From: a virus
IMG/VR virus record: IMGVR_UViG_3300025168_000338
Span: 1-32,884 of that record
Direction: 5' to 3' (one strand)
Length of the DNA: 32,884 nt
Positions 8,239 through 16,200 of the stretch are shown here, in pieces. The translations under genes were made by a program, and so were the position numbers. Numbering within the stretch: position 1 is the first letter of the stretch; each line of letters starts with the position of its first letter. The notes under the pieces were generated by a model. It made no database searches. It was not told the DNA's origin and worked only from the letters and a program-made list of their open reading frames with translations.

Positions 8239-8345
8239 ATTAATTCCTCTTAAGGAAAGGCTTCGCACCTAGTCGAGTATCAATTGCTTCCGCAAGTTCA
8301 TACTTACACTTGCTAATAAAGGGCTTATCACCCTAGGAAATTTAA

Positions 8346-9572
8346 TCAAAACCAATCAAAGTTAGACTCCACTGGTTGAGATACTTCTACTACCGAACCC
8401 TGTCTATCGACACAATATAGCCCGGAAACATTTATTGTAGCGGGTTGTATTCCTTCGTCATTTGTAGATTGACTAGTTCTGCCTACAATAATAACACTAG
8501 AGCCTATACCAAAGTCTAGATTTAGATGTTCCGGAATCCAACAAGTTGTTGTTCCCGAACCACTCTCATAATCTAGTTCAGCATCTAAATCAGTTAGATT
8601 TATGATTCTATTGCCGTTAGAGGTAGGTGTCATATTCATGTTACAAACTGTACCATCAGTAATGATGAATTTTTCCTTAGGAGGTAATCCTTGTCTTACT
8701 ATATGTTCCTTGTCAGTATCTACCAAAGGTATCAAATGAGATTTGAAATCATTCTTTAGACATTCTTCAAAACTAAATGCTGACATATCACGGTGAAGGT
8801 CATCTTCCGGATTCATTTCACTGTTTAAACTTAAACTATTAAGTGTTAATTCCTTAGCACCATATATATCAGTTCCGTTGTCATTAGCAACACAAAGGAA
8901 ATGCACCCATTCAAAGGTATTAGGGGAAAAACCTACACCGCCTTTACCCTTGTAAGAGAAATAATAAGGTTTCATTTCCCCTACGCCCAAAGAGCCGTAG
9001 AATACTCCATTCCTTCTCATTACTTCAGCAGGTAAGGGTCTACCATAATTAGAATTAATATCGCCACTTAGATAAGACTCAGTAGAGTCTAATGGAATAT
9101 AGATTCTACCATCTTCTAAAGTAACTGCTCCTTCCGGTAATTCCGATATCACCTTTTCGCCGTATGTACCCTTATGGTATCTAGATACAGTATATTTGCC
9201 TAATGCATTTTCTACCGCTACTGCGACAATGCCTTTTTCTAAAGCACCATCTTCATCTCTTAGGTATTCTTCTTTTGCTTTCATTCTGTTCCAAGCCATA
9301 GCATCTCTAGGTGTATCTAAAGAAACAAAGAAACCAAATGCAGATTTGTAGAAAGAATCATTTGACCCTTTTGTATCATTTTTTTCTGCGTTATCATTTT
9401 GGCTTCTTCTAGCATTAGCAACAAAGTTTCGCCAAACGCCCTTAGCAATAGGGTTTGTTGGCTCTATACCATTTTGTTCACATATCTCTATGTATTTTGC
9501 TTCTGCTTCTTCCTCGCTCATACCTATGTACTGTGCGCTTTTCGCTATTTCATTCTTCATGTCTTCGTTCAT
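8346..9572 (-). CDS. Probable single-stranded DNA-binding protein (RPA/OB-fold type)
   Basis: Of 408 residues. The N-terminal 60 residues are helical, then a low-complexity linker (RRSQNDNAEKNDTKGSND), then a long beta-rich region. The C-terminal third (IINLTDLDAELDY, then CWIPEHLNLDFGIGSSVIIVGRTS) has the strand-turn-glycine pattern of an OB fold. The extreme C-terminus VESNFDWF is an acidic aromatic tip like those by which SSB proteins recruit replication partners. Position between RFC and the Sak4-like gene agrees. The assignment rests on architecture, not on a diagnostic motif. A 12-codon frame (ATG at 9610) ends in an ATGA overlap with its start. Confidence 0.6.
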   Translation of the reverse strand: MNEDMKNEIAKSAQYIGMSEEEAEAKYIEICEQNGIEPTNPIAKGVWRNFVANARRSQNDNAEKNDTKGSNDSFYKSAFGFFVSLDTPRDAMAWNRMKAKEEYLRDEDGALEKGIVAVAVENALGKYTVSRYHKGTYGEKVISELPEGAVTLEDGRIYIPLDSTESYLSGDINSNYGRPLPAEVMRRNGVFYGSLGVGEMKPYYFSYKGKGGVGFSPNTFEWVHFLCVANDNGTDIYGAKELTLNSLSLNSEMNPEDDLHRDMSAFSFEECLKNDFKSHLIPLVDTDKEHIVRQGLPPKEKFIITDGTVCNMNMTPTSNGNRIINLTDLDAELDYESGSGTTTCWIPEHLNLDFGIGSSVIIVGRTSQSTNDEGIQPATINVSGLYCVDRQGSVVEVSQPVESNFDWF

Positions 9573-9609
9573 ATTTTTTCACTCCTATGTTTATTTTTTT
9601 GTTCCATAA

Positions 9610-10518
9610 CTAAACACTTCCTACTAACCATGAGGCTAGCACTTTAGGGGTCATAGTTGTGGAACGCCATTCGCTCTCCCCTATAGTTCTAAGGAATCTA
9701 AACTTCATTGTACTGTCAAGTTCACTCATATCAATTACAGCATCGTGTAATCCTAGACATATCTCTTTCATTGAAAGGCCATAATATATCATTTCGTGAA
9801 TGTCTCCTAGAGCAGTTGAATTACTATCCTTGATTTTTAATACTAATTTCTTGTAGTCATCTAACGATGCCGAAACTTGTTTTTTTAAGGTTGCCCCGCT
9901 TGATTTAGCGGCCTGTAACTCGGTTATCGCCCTTCTCATATCACCATTCATAGCATATATAAAGGAGTCTAATTCTTCATCAGAAAACCTATCAATGTTC
10001 TCTTTAGTCAATATAGACTTTAATACTCTTTTTACTGCATTATTAGATAATGGTTTAAAATGATAGTTTGCACATCTACTTTGTAGTGGAAATACAATCT
10101 TGTTTCTATTATTACAAGTAATAACAAATCTAATATTATTAGAATACCTTTCCATTATTCTTTTTAATGCATTCTGCGCTTCATTAGTCATACCATCCAT
10201 TTCATCTAATAGCATTATTTTAAATGGTACATCTCCTAATGTACCGCTTTGTGCTACATCTTTAATCGTAGTTCTAACCATTTCCAGTTTTCTATCATCG
10301 GAAGCATTCACTTCATAGAAGTTTTCTTTGAAATTATCTTTCAGTATTTCTTTTGCTAGGACTATTCCTGCACCTGTTTTACCGTTGCCTGCACTTCCAT
10401 ATAACAAAACATTAGGCATATTGTTTTCTTCTACCCATGAATTAGCATCTATCACAAAATGTTCTTGTCCTATTATTTGTGCTAGGTTAGTTGGTCTGTA
10501 TTTTTCTGTCCATAACAT
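9610..10518 (-). CDS. rfcS: Replication factor C small subunit (clamp loader)
   Basis: AAA+ ATPase of 302 residues that loads PCNA. Seen in order: WTEKYRPTNLAQIIGQ (RFC N-terminal box), Walker A GSAGNGKT, Walker B IMLLDEMDGM, sensor 1 VITCNNRNK, SRC motif (LQSRCANYHF) and GDMRRAITELQ. C-terminal collar helices follow. Slightly shorter than host RFC-S (about 320). The start ATG at 10518 overlaps the upstream stop. No canonical large subunit is present; the P-loop protein at 11269-12138 may play that part. Confidence 0.93.
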   Translation of the reverse strand: MLWTEKYRPTNLAQIIGQEHFVIDANSWVEENNMPNVLLYGSAGNGKTGAGIVLAKEILKDNFKENFYEVNASDDRKLEMVRTTIKDVAQSGTLGDVPFKIMLLDEMDGMTNEAQNALKRIMERYSNNIRFVITCNNRNKIVFPLQSRCANYHFKPLSNNAVKRVLKSILTKENIDRFSDEELDSFIYAMNGDMRRAITELQAAKSSGATLKKQVSASLDDYKKLVLKIKDSNSTALGDIHEMIYYGLSMKEICLGLHDAVIDMSELDSTMKFRFLRTIGESEWRSTTMTPKVLASWLVGSV

Positions 10519-10733
10519 TATATCCTCTCCAATTTATATTCTATTGCTTGTATCTTGCCTTCTACTTCTCTAATGGCTTGAGACAATTCCATATCAATAT
10601 GATGGGGTTTGTAAACATCAACCCAATCTACTATATTATCATAAATCATTTCCATATCTTGTAGAGCCTCAAACAATTCTTTGTAGTCTTTTAAATTATT
10701 TTCTATTTCTTTTATTCTTTCCGATGCTTTCAT
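10518..10733 (-). CDS. 71-residue coiled-coil protein
   Basis: Charged heptads (ERIKEIENNLKDYKELFEAL and AIREVEGKIQAIEYKLERI) flank a short middle segment, suggesting a helical hairpin or dimer. GAGGAATAAAA precedes ATG 10733. Directly upstream of and overlapping rfcS. Function unknown. Confidence 0.7.
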   Translation of the reverse strand: MKASERIKEIENNLKDYKELFEALQDMEMIYDNIVDWVDVYKPHHIDMELSQAIREVEGKIQAIEYKLERI

Positions 10734-10735
10734 TT

Positions 10736-10852
10736 TTATTCCTCCTCTATTTTAATTAATTCTTGTTGTATTGGCTCATAGTCGGGTAACAATACCCCAC
10801 CTAACCAATAAAGAAACAATACTGTTATTACTCCTACTAATAATTCTAGCAT
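10736..10852 (-). CDS. 38-residue membrane miniprotein
   Basis: One hydrophobic segment (LLVGVITVLFLYWLGGVLL) with a short acidic tail ending IEEE; probably a single-pass membrane protein. It overlaps the end of the winged-helix gene upstream and stops just before the next ATG, so it fits the operon exactly. Confidence 0.6.
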   Translation of the reverse strand: MLELLVGVITVLFLYWLGGVLLPDYEPIQQELIKIEEE

Positions 10853-11085
10853 TCTTTCAGCCTCCAAACGGTTTGGTCAACTTCGTTACAGAAGCCCGCT
10901 TTCTCATAATGAATTTTAAGAAGCATTTGTAGTTGATTAGTTGAAGGCATTCCTTTCTTTACCGGAGTGCCTCTTTTGGTTTTAGCATTCCAAAGACCTT
11001 CTTTTATTTGCCCTGTTGTCAATTCTTTGTCATTGTCCAATAGGGTGATGATTCTGTCATGAATCCATTTATTCTTCTTTGGCAT
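10846..11085 (-). CDS. Small winged-helix DNA-binding protein (79 residues)
   Basis: Helix-turn-helix layout: RIITLLDNDKELTTGQIKEG, then STNQLQMLLKIHYEK (recognition helix region), then a wing ending VDQTVWRLKE. Similar in plan to the adjacent gene at 11069-11272, which suggests an old tandem duplication. Likely a transcription or replication regulator. Confidence 0.65.
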   Translation of the reverse strand: MPKKNKWIHDRIITLLDNDKELTTGQIKEGLWNAKTKRGTPVKKGMPSTNQLQMLLKIHYEKAGFCNEVDQTVWRLKEC

Positions 11086-11272
11086 CTTTATTCCTCCATA
11101 TTCCTCTTTTTACTTTTACAAAAAGACTCTTTCTTAGTAGTTGACTAATTTGCCTTGAAGTAAATGCTACTCCCTTTTTATCCTGTTTTAAACGGGTCAT
11201 TATTTCTAAAGAAGTCAGTTCTTCTGCTCCTAGAGCATTTTGAATTCTTTCTATTGTTTGTTTACTCTTCAT
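11069..11272 (-). CDS. Small winged-helix DNA-binding protein (67 residues)
   Basis: Contains ALGAEELTSLEIMTRLKQ (helices 1-2), FTSRQISQLLRKS (recognition helix) and a wing FVKVKRGIWRNK. Overlaps both neighbours (16 bases and 4 bases). It is a compact DNA-binding module with no other domain; targets unknown. Confidence 0.68.
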   Translation of the reverse strand: MKSKQTIERIQNALGAEELTSLEIMTRLKQDKKGVAFTSRQISQLLRKSLFVKVKRGIWRNKDAKEE

Positions 11273-12138
11273 ATATATTCCTCTATTTTTGTTTGTTTTA
11301 TTTTTATTATTTTCTTTTTCTTGGGTTTTTTCTTTTCTCCCAATTTAAGAAGTCTGCTTTCACCATGTGACAGTTTCTTCTTGAAATGTTCTTTTAAGAT
11401 TACATCTTTGCATAATTGCTTAAAGACTCTAACCTCTTTGACTTTTAATTTTCTAGATAGAATACGAAAGTTATCTTTCAGCCTTTTATCTTCCTCGTCT
11501 TTATCTGTTCTAACTTTGGCTCTAGACAAAACAGCCACACCTCCACCTTCATGACAATAGGCTAACATTTCATAGAAATATTTTTTGTGCCACCTTCTCT
11601 TGACAGTAGAATCTATCAAGATTAGTCTTGTAGGATGTAATACTTGCACTAATAGATTTAGTATTAGGTAGTCTTTAGGTTCATTGTAGAGAAGCAAATC
11701 TTTGATTTTATCTCTTCTTCTATCTTTCATAAAAGGATAAATTAATTCAAACTCGCCTTTCTTTATGTCTTCGGGAGGCTCGCTGTTGGGTGCCTGTTTC
11801 TTAATTGACTGTTCAAGATATTTATTAGAACCTGCTAATTTGACATCACACATCTTTACTATCCATTTAACTGATTTTTTATTAATCGAAGTCAATACTA
11901 CCTGACCACGATATTGTCTAACTATATTAAGAATAACATCTTTATTTGGTTTATGATGTATATCTTCTATGATAATACCTCTGTCCACCGGAAACGAACC
12001 TAAATCAAATTCTATTTTGTCATTAGCATAGAAAACAATAGGGTCATTTACAAATGTTTTTGCTTTTGTTGTCTTACCAGTTCCTGTTTTCCCAATAACT
12101 AAAATTGCTCTTTTTTTATTCATATTTTTTAATCCCAT
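11269..12138 (-). CDS. P-loop ATPase with C-terminal PIP-like box
   Basis: Of 289 residues. Walker A is VIGKTGTGKTTKA near residue 14; RGIIIEDIHH is a plausible Walker B. The middle has no motif I recognise. The last 30 residues are very basic (KKPKKKKIIKIK) and end in QTKIEEYI, close to a PCNA-interacting box (Q-x-x-I-x-x-Y-hydrophobic). A basic tail plus PIP box at the C-terminus is typical of RFC large subunits and other clamp-bound enzymes, but the RFC boxes are missing, so this is an inference. ATG 12138 has GGGAG upstream. Confidence 0.65.
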   Translation of the reverse strand: MGLKNMNKKRAILVIGKTGTGKTTKAKTFVNDPIVFYANDKIEFDLGSFPVDRGIIIEDIHHKPNKDVILNIVRQYRGQVVLTSINKKSVKWIVKMCDVKLAGSNKYLEQSIKKQAPNSEPPEDIKKGEFELIYPFMKDRRRDKIKDLLLYNEPKDYLILNLLVQVLHPTRLILIDSTVKRRWHKKYFYEMLAYCHEGGGVAVLSRAKVRTDKDEEDKRLKDNFRILSRKLKVKEVRVFKQLCKDVILKEHFKKKLSHGESRLLKLGEKKKPKKKKIIKIKQTKIEEYI

Positions 12139-12533
12139 TATAATACTCCCTTAATTTCTAATAATGCTTCTAATCCTTTTAATTGTTTATGTTGCCCTTC
12201 ATTTATGATTTTAAGTGCATGTTTAAAACCCTCTAACTTAGCACCGGAATCAGGGAGATTTGGTATTAACAATATTATGTTATTTATGTTAATTAACCCA
12301 CTAATTACTAGTATTGGTCTAGGGTTATTTTTAGACTCTAGTTCTTTAATGGTGGAATCTACTGCGTGTTGTTTCAAAGAGCGATGGATTGCTTCCAAGA
12401 AACTTATATCTCCCCTTATAGATATTAAGGGTTTGACCTTATACCCTATAGCAAATTTTTTGTTTTCTTGAATTGAAACGGTATAATTTGCTTTACTCAA
12501 AAATATACCTATCAATATATTTTTGTTATACAT
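12138..12533 (-). CDS. Degenerate LAGLIDADG-like protein, probably DNA binding and not a nuclease
   Basis: Of 131 residues. The sequence matches the layout of one LAGLIDADG domain: a strand GYKVKPLISI, then a C-terminal part PDSGAKLEGFKHALKIINEG followed by LKGLEALLEIKG, as in the segment after the second strand set of group I intron maturases. Where the catalytic helix should read LAGxxDxDG, this protein has ILIGIFLSKANYTVSI with no acidic residue, so cleavage is unlikely. Start ATG 12533 is preferred to GTG 12542. May be a domesticated regulator or maturase-like RNA binder. Confidence 0.6.
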   Translation of the reverse strand: MYNKNILIGIFLSKANYTVSIQENKKFAIGYKVKPLISIRGDISFLEAIHRSLKQHAVDSTIKELESKNNPRPILVISGLININNIILLIPNLPDSGAKLEGFKHALKIINEGQHKQLKGLEALLEIKGVL

Positions 12534-12897
12534 GGCTACCACACAGATGATGTCCTAAATACTCATTCTTATATCTTAAGAAAGTTAATCCGTCAACTAC
12601 CATATGTTGCACTATTTCTTCAATGGCTAATGCATCTCCCCCAAAAACAAAAGATAGAGTAGTGCCTTGAAATGAATTCATGGCTACTGCTGTTTCTTCA
12701 TCAATTTCGTCGCTAGTAACCATTAGAGGTAAAGCATGTGAGGGTTTGCTTTGTAGTATACTAAACATAAGCCCCTTAGTTAGTAATTCGATATCTTCGT
12801 CTTTTAATGCTCCATAGATAATAAAATTAAACCCCGTAGCCTCGCCATATTTCTCTATCCATTTTGATATCTCTTCATCATTATACACTATATTCAC
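12526..12897 (-). CDS. Unknown 123-residue protein
   Basis: I do not recognise it. Alternating strands and helices (NFIIYGALKDEDIELLTKGL; AVAMNSFQGTTLSFVFGGDA) suggest a compact alpha/beta fold. Ends in a His/Cys-containing GHHLCGSHV. Starts within a four-base overlap with the histone-fold gene and overlaps the LAGLIDADG-like gene. Confidence 0.7.
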   Translation of the reverse strand: MNIVYNDEEISKWIEKYGEATGFNFIIYGALKDEDIELLTKGLMFSILQSKPSHALPLMVTSDEIDEETAVAMNSFQGTTLSFVFGGDALAIEEIVQHMVVDGLTFLRYKNEYLGHHLCGSHV

Positions 12898-13331
12898 TCC
12901 TTAAAGAATACTTCATTATCTTTCCAATGACCCGAAGGAAGGTTGTTTGTTTCTAACCAAAACAAATCAGCAGCAGTTATTTTTTGCTTTCCACGAAGTG
13001 CGGCATTTTCCTCAGCATTAGCAATCAAATTGGCAATAGCAGTATCAACCCATTCTACTAGAAATCTTTTGGCGGTATTAGAAACAACTAAGTTGGTACT
13101 TTCTTTGACAACCTTTGAAATGTTCACTCTAGTTGTCATTCTTTTCTTTTTAGGTTGTTCCGGAACTACTAATAAATTATTTTCTATATAGGGGCATAAA
13201 TCTCTTTTATACACTAATGCTCTGCCTTTATCATGCAGAATGTTTTTTAAGAAAACATTATCATCATTATCTATTCTAATGCAGCGATAAGTAGTCGTTC
13301 CTATTATTGTCATATCTCCCACTTCTATCAT
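12894..13331 (-). CDS. Histone-fold protein with N-terminal beta domain
   Basis: Of 145 residues. Residues 1-60 form a beta-rich segment (MTIIGTTTYRCIRIDNDDNV) that may be SH3-like, then a basic linker PKKKRMTTR. The rest follows the archaeal histone plan: helix 1 NISKVVKES, loop 1 plus start of helix 2 NLVVSNTAKRFLVEWV, a long helix 2 through IANLIANAEENAALRG, loop 2 KQKITAADL (compare host GRKTVKAED) and a short helix 3. It could be a viral chromatin protein or a transcription-factor subunit. The fusion with an N-terminal domain is unlike host minimal histones. Overlaps the ligase stop. Confidence 0.7.
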   Translation of the reverse strand: MIEVGDMTIIGTTTYRCIRIDNDDNVFLKNILHDKGRALVYKRDLCPYIENNLLVVPEQPKKKRMTTRVNISKVVKESTNLVVSNTAKRFLVEWVDTAIANLIANAEENAALRGKQKITAADLFWLETNNLPSGHWKDNEVFFKE

Positions 13332-14860
13332 TCTAATGCCTCCACATCATCTAAAGTATTAATATCAGCAACAAATTTATCATCTCTAATCCTAACACAT
13401 CTTGGAAATCTCAATCCCAAATTATTATTATCATCCCTTGAAACCAAATCAGCAGTAACCTCCAATATTACACTAGGGGCGAACTCGAATGTTTTGTTCT
13501 CAAAACTAACCACATTTCTTCTTAGAGTATTGGTTAGTCTAATTAATTCTTCATCAGTAAATCCTGAACCAACACTACCAACTGAAACAAATTCACTATC
13601 GTTCTTAACTGCTATCTCAAAGGTTCCAAACACATTTGACCTATTACCTTGACCGTATTTAGCCTTAACAATAACCACATCTAGATTTATTCTAGGAGGC
13701 TTATACTTAGCCCATCCAATACTTCGCTTTCCTGCTTCATAAGGTAGCGATGAATCTTTAACTATGATGCCCTCAAATCCATCATTAATGGCTTGGTTAT
13801 AGAATGCTAATGTGTCACCATCTTTGGCCATTCTATGTGCTTGTTGGGGAATATTCTTCATTTTCTCAAGCCTTTCACTATATGGTAAATCCATAGTGGT
13901 TTCGTCAGCAATCTTAAGACAATCAAATACTACCCATCTCACAGAAACCTTCTCTCTTGCTTCTGCATGATTTTTAGAATGAACTCTTGTTCCCATTAGT
14001 TTATGTTCGGCAGGTGAACCATCGTCTTTAGTTGGATAAATTTCACCATCAAGAATACAATCAATATAATATTGTCTAACTTGTTCTACTATGTCTTGGA
14101 ATTGCTCTGTAACTATTGTTCCCTTTCTATTGAATATAATTATACTATTTCCTTGTTTATGTATTTGGTACCTATTACCGTCATACTTGTAATCTACAAT
14201 TCTATCTGTTGGCCACTTATCCATAGGGACTTCTTTGGCTAACATTGGTTTTACAAATTTGCCATGTGTTAAATTACACATAGGGTTTGCCGAAATCGTA
14301 TAATGGTTTACTACTATTTCTAAATCATTAAAGTTCAAATGTTTTTTTACATCTTTGAGTGGTTTGTTGTAATACTTAGACACTATTTTAGTTACTATTC
14401 CTTCATTGATGCCGTTTCTAGGTTTCCTAATCCAGTATCTAACAAACCATTGTCTAGCATTAGCAGACATATTAGGTAGTATTTCTTCCATTAGTTTGAA
14501 TGCTGAAGAATCTATTTTACCTGTGTCCATACTTAATAGTCGATAGGTCTGTTTCAATGAGTATTGCTTCTTACATTCTGCTGATGCTTCTAAATGATAA
14601 ACAGCAGAACCTAAACAATTATGTGCGGCATAAAGACCATCAATCTCACTCTCAAACACTTGAAAGATTTTTGCCAACCATTTCTTTGCTCTAGATAAAC
14701 CAATATTATTACTTGGTAGATTATCTTTATCTAGAATTAGTAATACTCTCTTTGGTGCTAATTCAGTGTTCTTTAGGCTTCTAACTATTCCATTTATTTG
14801 TTGCGTCTGTACAATAGAATCATTTGATTCTAACATTCGGCTCATCGTTTCCCATGTCAT
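13328..14860 (-). CDS. lig: ATP-dependent DNA ligase
   Basis: Of 510 residues, a little shorter than archaeal Lig (550-600). N-terminal helical DNA-binding domain, then motif I YKYDGNRYQIH with the adenylated lysine, motif III-like VRWVVFDCLK, motif IV FEGIIVKDSS, motif V WAKYKPPRINLDVVIVKAKY, then an OB fold ending LGLRFPRCVRIRDDK. The complete motif set argues for an active enzyme that seals Okazaki fragments. Start ATG 14860 overlaps the upstream gene by 41 bases and has GTGATT upstream; internal ATGs at 14845 and 14836 are alternatives. Confidence 0.95.
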   Translation of the reverse strand: MTWETMSRMLESNDSIVQTQQINGIVRSLKNTELAPKRVLLILDKDNLPSNNIGLSRAKKWLAKIFQVFESEIDGLYAAHNCLGSAVYHLEASAECKKQYSLKQTYRLLSMDTGKIDSSAFKLMEEILPNMSANARQWFVRYWIRKPRNGINEGIVTKIVSKYYNKPLKDVKKHLNFNDLEIVVNHYTISANPMCNLTHGKFVKPMLAKEVPMDKWPTDRIVDYKYDGNRYQIHKQGNSIIIFNRKGTIVTEQFQDIVEQVRQYYIDCILDGEIYPTKDDGSPAEHKLMGTRVHSKNHAEAREKVSVRWVVFDCLKIADETTMDLPYSERLEKMKNIPQQAHRMAKDGDTLAFYNQAINDGFEGIIVKDSSLPYEAGKRSIGWAKYKPPRINLDVVIVKAKYGQGNRSNVFGTFEIAVKNDSEFVSVGSVGSGFTDEELIRLTNTLRRNVVSFENKTFEFAPSVILEVTADLVSRDDNNNLGLRFPRCVRIRDDKFVADINTLDDVEALE

Positions 14861-14990
14861 CCATAATCACTTCCATATTTTTATTTATTTTTAATACCAC
14901 TTCTTTTAGAAGGCGTGATATTTCACCTTCATTTTGTTCCGAGTATGTCCACATAGCGTTTGCTAAGTAAACCCATTCACTCTTCTTCAT
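14820..14990 (-). CDS. 56-residue helical protein upstream of ligase
   Basis: A single helical protein (EWVYLANAMWTYSEQNEGEI then LLKEVVLKINKNMEVI). ATG 14990 has GGTGAATCTA upstream and overlaps the previous gene; ATG 15002 is a weaker alternative. Unknown function. Confidence 0.6.
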   Translation of the reverse strand: MKKSEWVYLANAMWTYSEQNEGEISRLLKEVVLKINKNMEVIMDDMGNDEPNVRIK

Positions 14991-15333
14991 TAGATTCACC
15001 ATCTAAATTAACCAATAATCTAACAAAGTTTGCTATCAACTGTTCGACCACTTGCGCCTCTTCTATTTTATTCTGTTCAGCAAACCTATGTAACATATGA
15101 ATCATAGTTGCTTGAGTAATAGCAGGTGCTAGTCTTGCTAAATCATTACTAGTATATATCTCCCAATAACAAACAAAGGAAGCCCTAACCAAATAATTAC
15201 CTCCGGAGACTTCTCCGTATGCTTGATTAAAGGCATCTATCGCCATGTCTTGGCCTTTTAGTGTTTTCTTTACTTTCTTAGCCCATTCATGAAATTTCTT
15301 ATCATTAGTGGTTATCAAATATAACTTATTCAT
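14977..15333 (-). CDS. 118-residue unknown helical protein
   Basis: N-terminal strand KLYLITTNDKKFHEWAKKVK, then several helices (LARLAPAITQATMIHMLHRF; EEAQVVEQLIANFVRLLVNL) and an acidic tail NEEE. Start ATG 15333 has GGTGA upstream; ATG 15345 is four codons longer. I do not recognise the family. Confidence 0.7.
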   Translation of the reverse strand: MNKLYLITTNDKKFHEWAKKVKKTLKGQDMAIDAFNQAYGEVSGGNYLVRASFVCYWEIYTSNDLARLAPAITQATMIHMLHRFAEQNKIEEAQVVEQLIANFVRLLVNLDGESNEEE

Positions 15334-15607
15334 TTTCTTCACCATCCATAAATTCTCTCATTGCTTGATAGAACTTACCATAACATAACTCTATATGAGT
15401 ATCTTTAACTCTACATCCTCTACCGCCACCCGCAGGTACTTTCATTTCTTGTTCTACATATTTAGCAAATAAATCTACTATTTTACTCGAACAGCCTATA
15501 AATTTCGGTAATGCTCCGTGGGCATATTGTCGGTTATCATTGGCTTTACGAACGCTTTTCTTGGCTTGAGTCTCACTCAGTCTTTTGTGTATTTCTCTTT
15601 CTGTCAT
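15326..15607 (-). CDS. 93-residue unknown protein
   Basis: Basic N-terminus (EIHKRLSETQAKKSVRKAN), then SSKIVDLFAKYVEQEM, a glycine-rich loop PAGGGRGCR and a helix. No motif recognised. Four-base overlap with the gene upstream. Confidence 0.7.
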   Translation of the reverse strand: MTEREIHKRLSETQAKKSVRKANDNRQYAHGALPKFIGCSSKIVDLFAKYVEQEMKVPAGGGRGCRVKDTHIELCYGKFYQAMREFMDGEENE

Positions 15608-15813
15608 TCTAATTCTCTCCTTAGTATTTCTAATAATAATTTAGCCTCGTCTCTATTAAGACGAACTCCCCTTATCGAGGGTTTGTCATTTTCAAATTGT
15701 CTTATGTCTATAATGTCATAAATAGTCCATCTGCCTTTTTTGACAACATATTCTATCTTTTCATTTCTAATGATAGAGCCTATTTTTTCTAAGGTGTCGC
15801 TCAATTCATCCAC
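15604..15813 (-). CDS. 69-residue unknown protein
   Basis: Two helices flank a small beta segment (KGRWTIYDIIDIRQ); the C-terminus SIRGVRLNRDEAKLLLEILR is amphipathic. Overlaps neighbours on both sides. Unknown function. Confidence 0.65.
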   Translation of the reverse strand: MDELSDTLEKIGSIIRNEKIEYVVKKGRWTIYDIIDIRQFENDKPSIRGVRLNRDEAKLLLEILRRELE

Positions 15814-16199
15814 CCCTGTTTGAATTTATCTAATTCTTTTCTTGAAGTAAAATATCTTGGAGTTTCAAGGTAGTCCAACCTATTTACTACCCAACAGGCT
15901 CCACCTAAAGATGATATTTGTACTACTTCATACTGACCTTCATTCACTATAATCACTTCTTGTGTGTTGATTTCGGGAACTAATCCATACATTCTAGTTA
16001 TCTCACCCGAAATATCATGAATATTATCAACAACATATTTTACAATATGCGCTCTTTGTATTGGTATTTTTGGCGCTACATCTATCTTTAGAGAGCCAGT
16101 CATATTACAAACAACACATTTGTTTCCTTTACAAATAGGGCATTTGATTTGCGCTTTATGTGGCGCAGGTAGTGTTACTGTTACTGCTTTCTTAGCCAT
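15801..16199 (-). CDS. Protein with DnaJ-type zinc knuckles
   Basis: Of 132 residues. Near the N-terminus the pattern CPICKGNKCVVCNMTGSL resembles half of a DnaJ cysteine-rich domain (CxxCxG repeats) and probably binds one zinc. The remainder is beta-rich (EVIIVNEGQYEVVQISSLGG; ACWVVNRLDYLETPRYF). Its location two genes downstream of GroEL may be coincidental. No J domain is present. Confidence 0.7.
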   Translation of the reverse strand: MAKKAVTVTLPAPHKAQIKCPICKGNKCVVCNMTGSLKIDVAPKIPIQRAHIVKYVVDNIHDISGEITRMYGLVPEINTQEVIIVNEGQYEVVQISSLGGACWVVNRLDYLETPRYFTSRKELDKFKQGWMN

Positions 16200-16200
16200 A

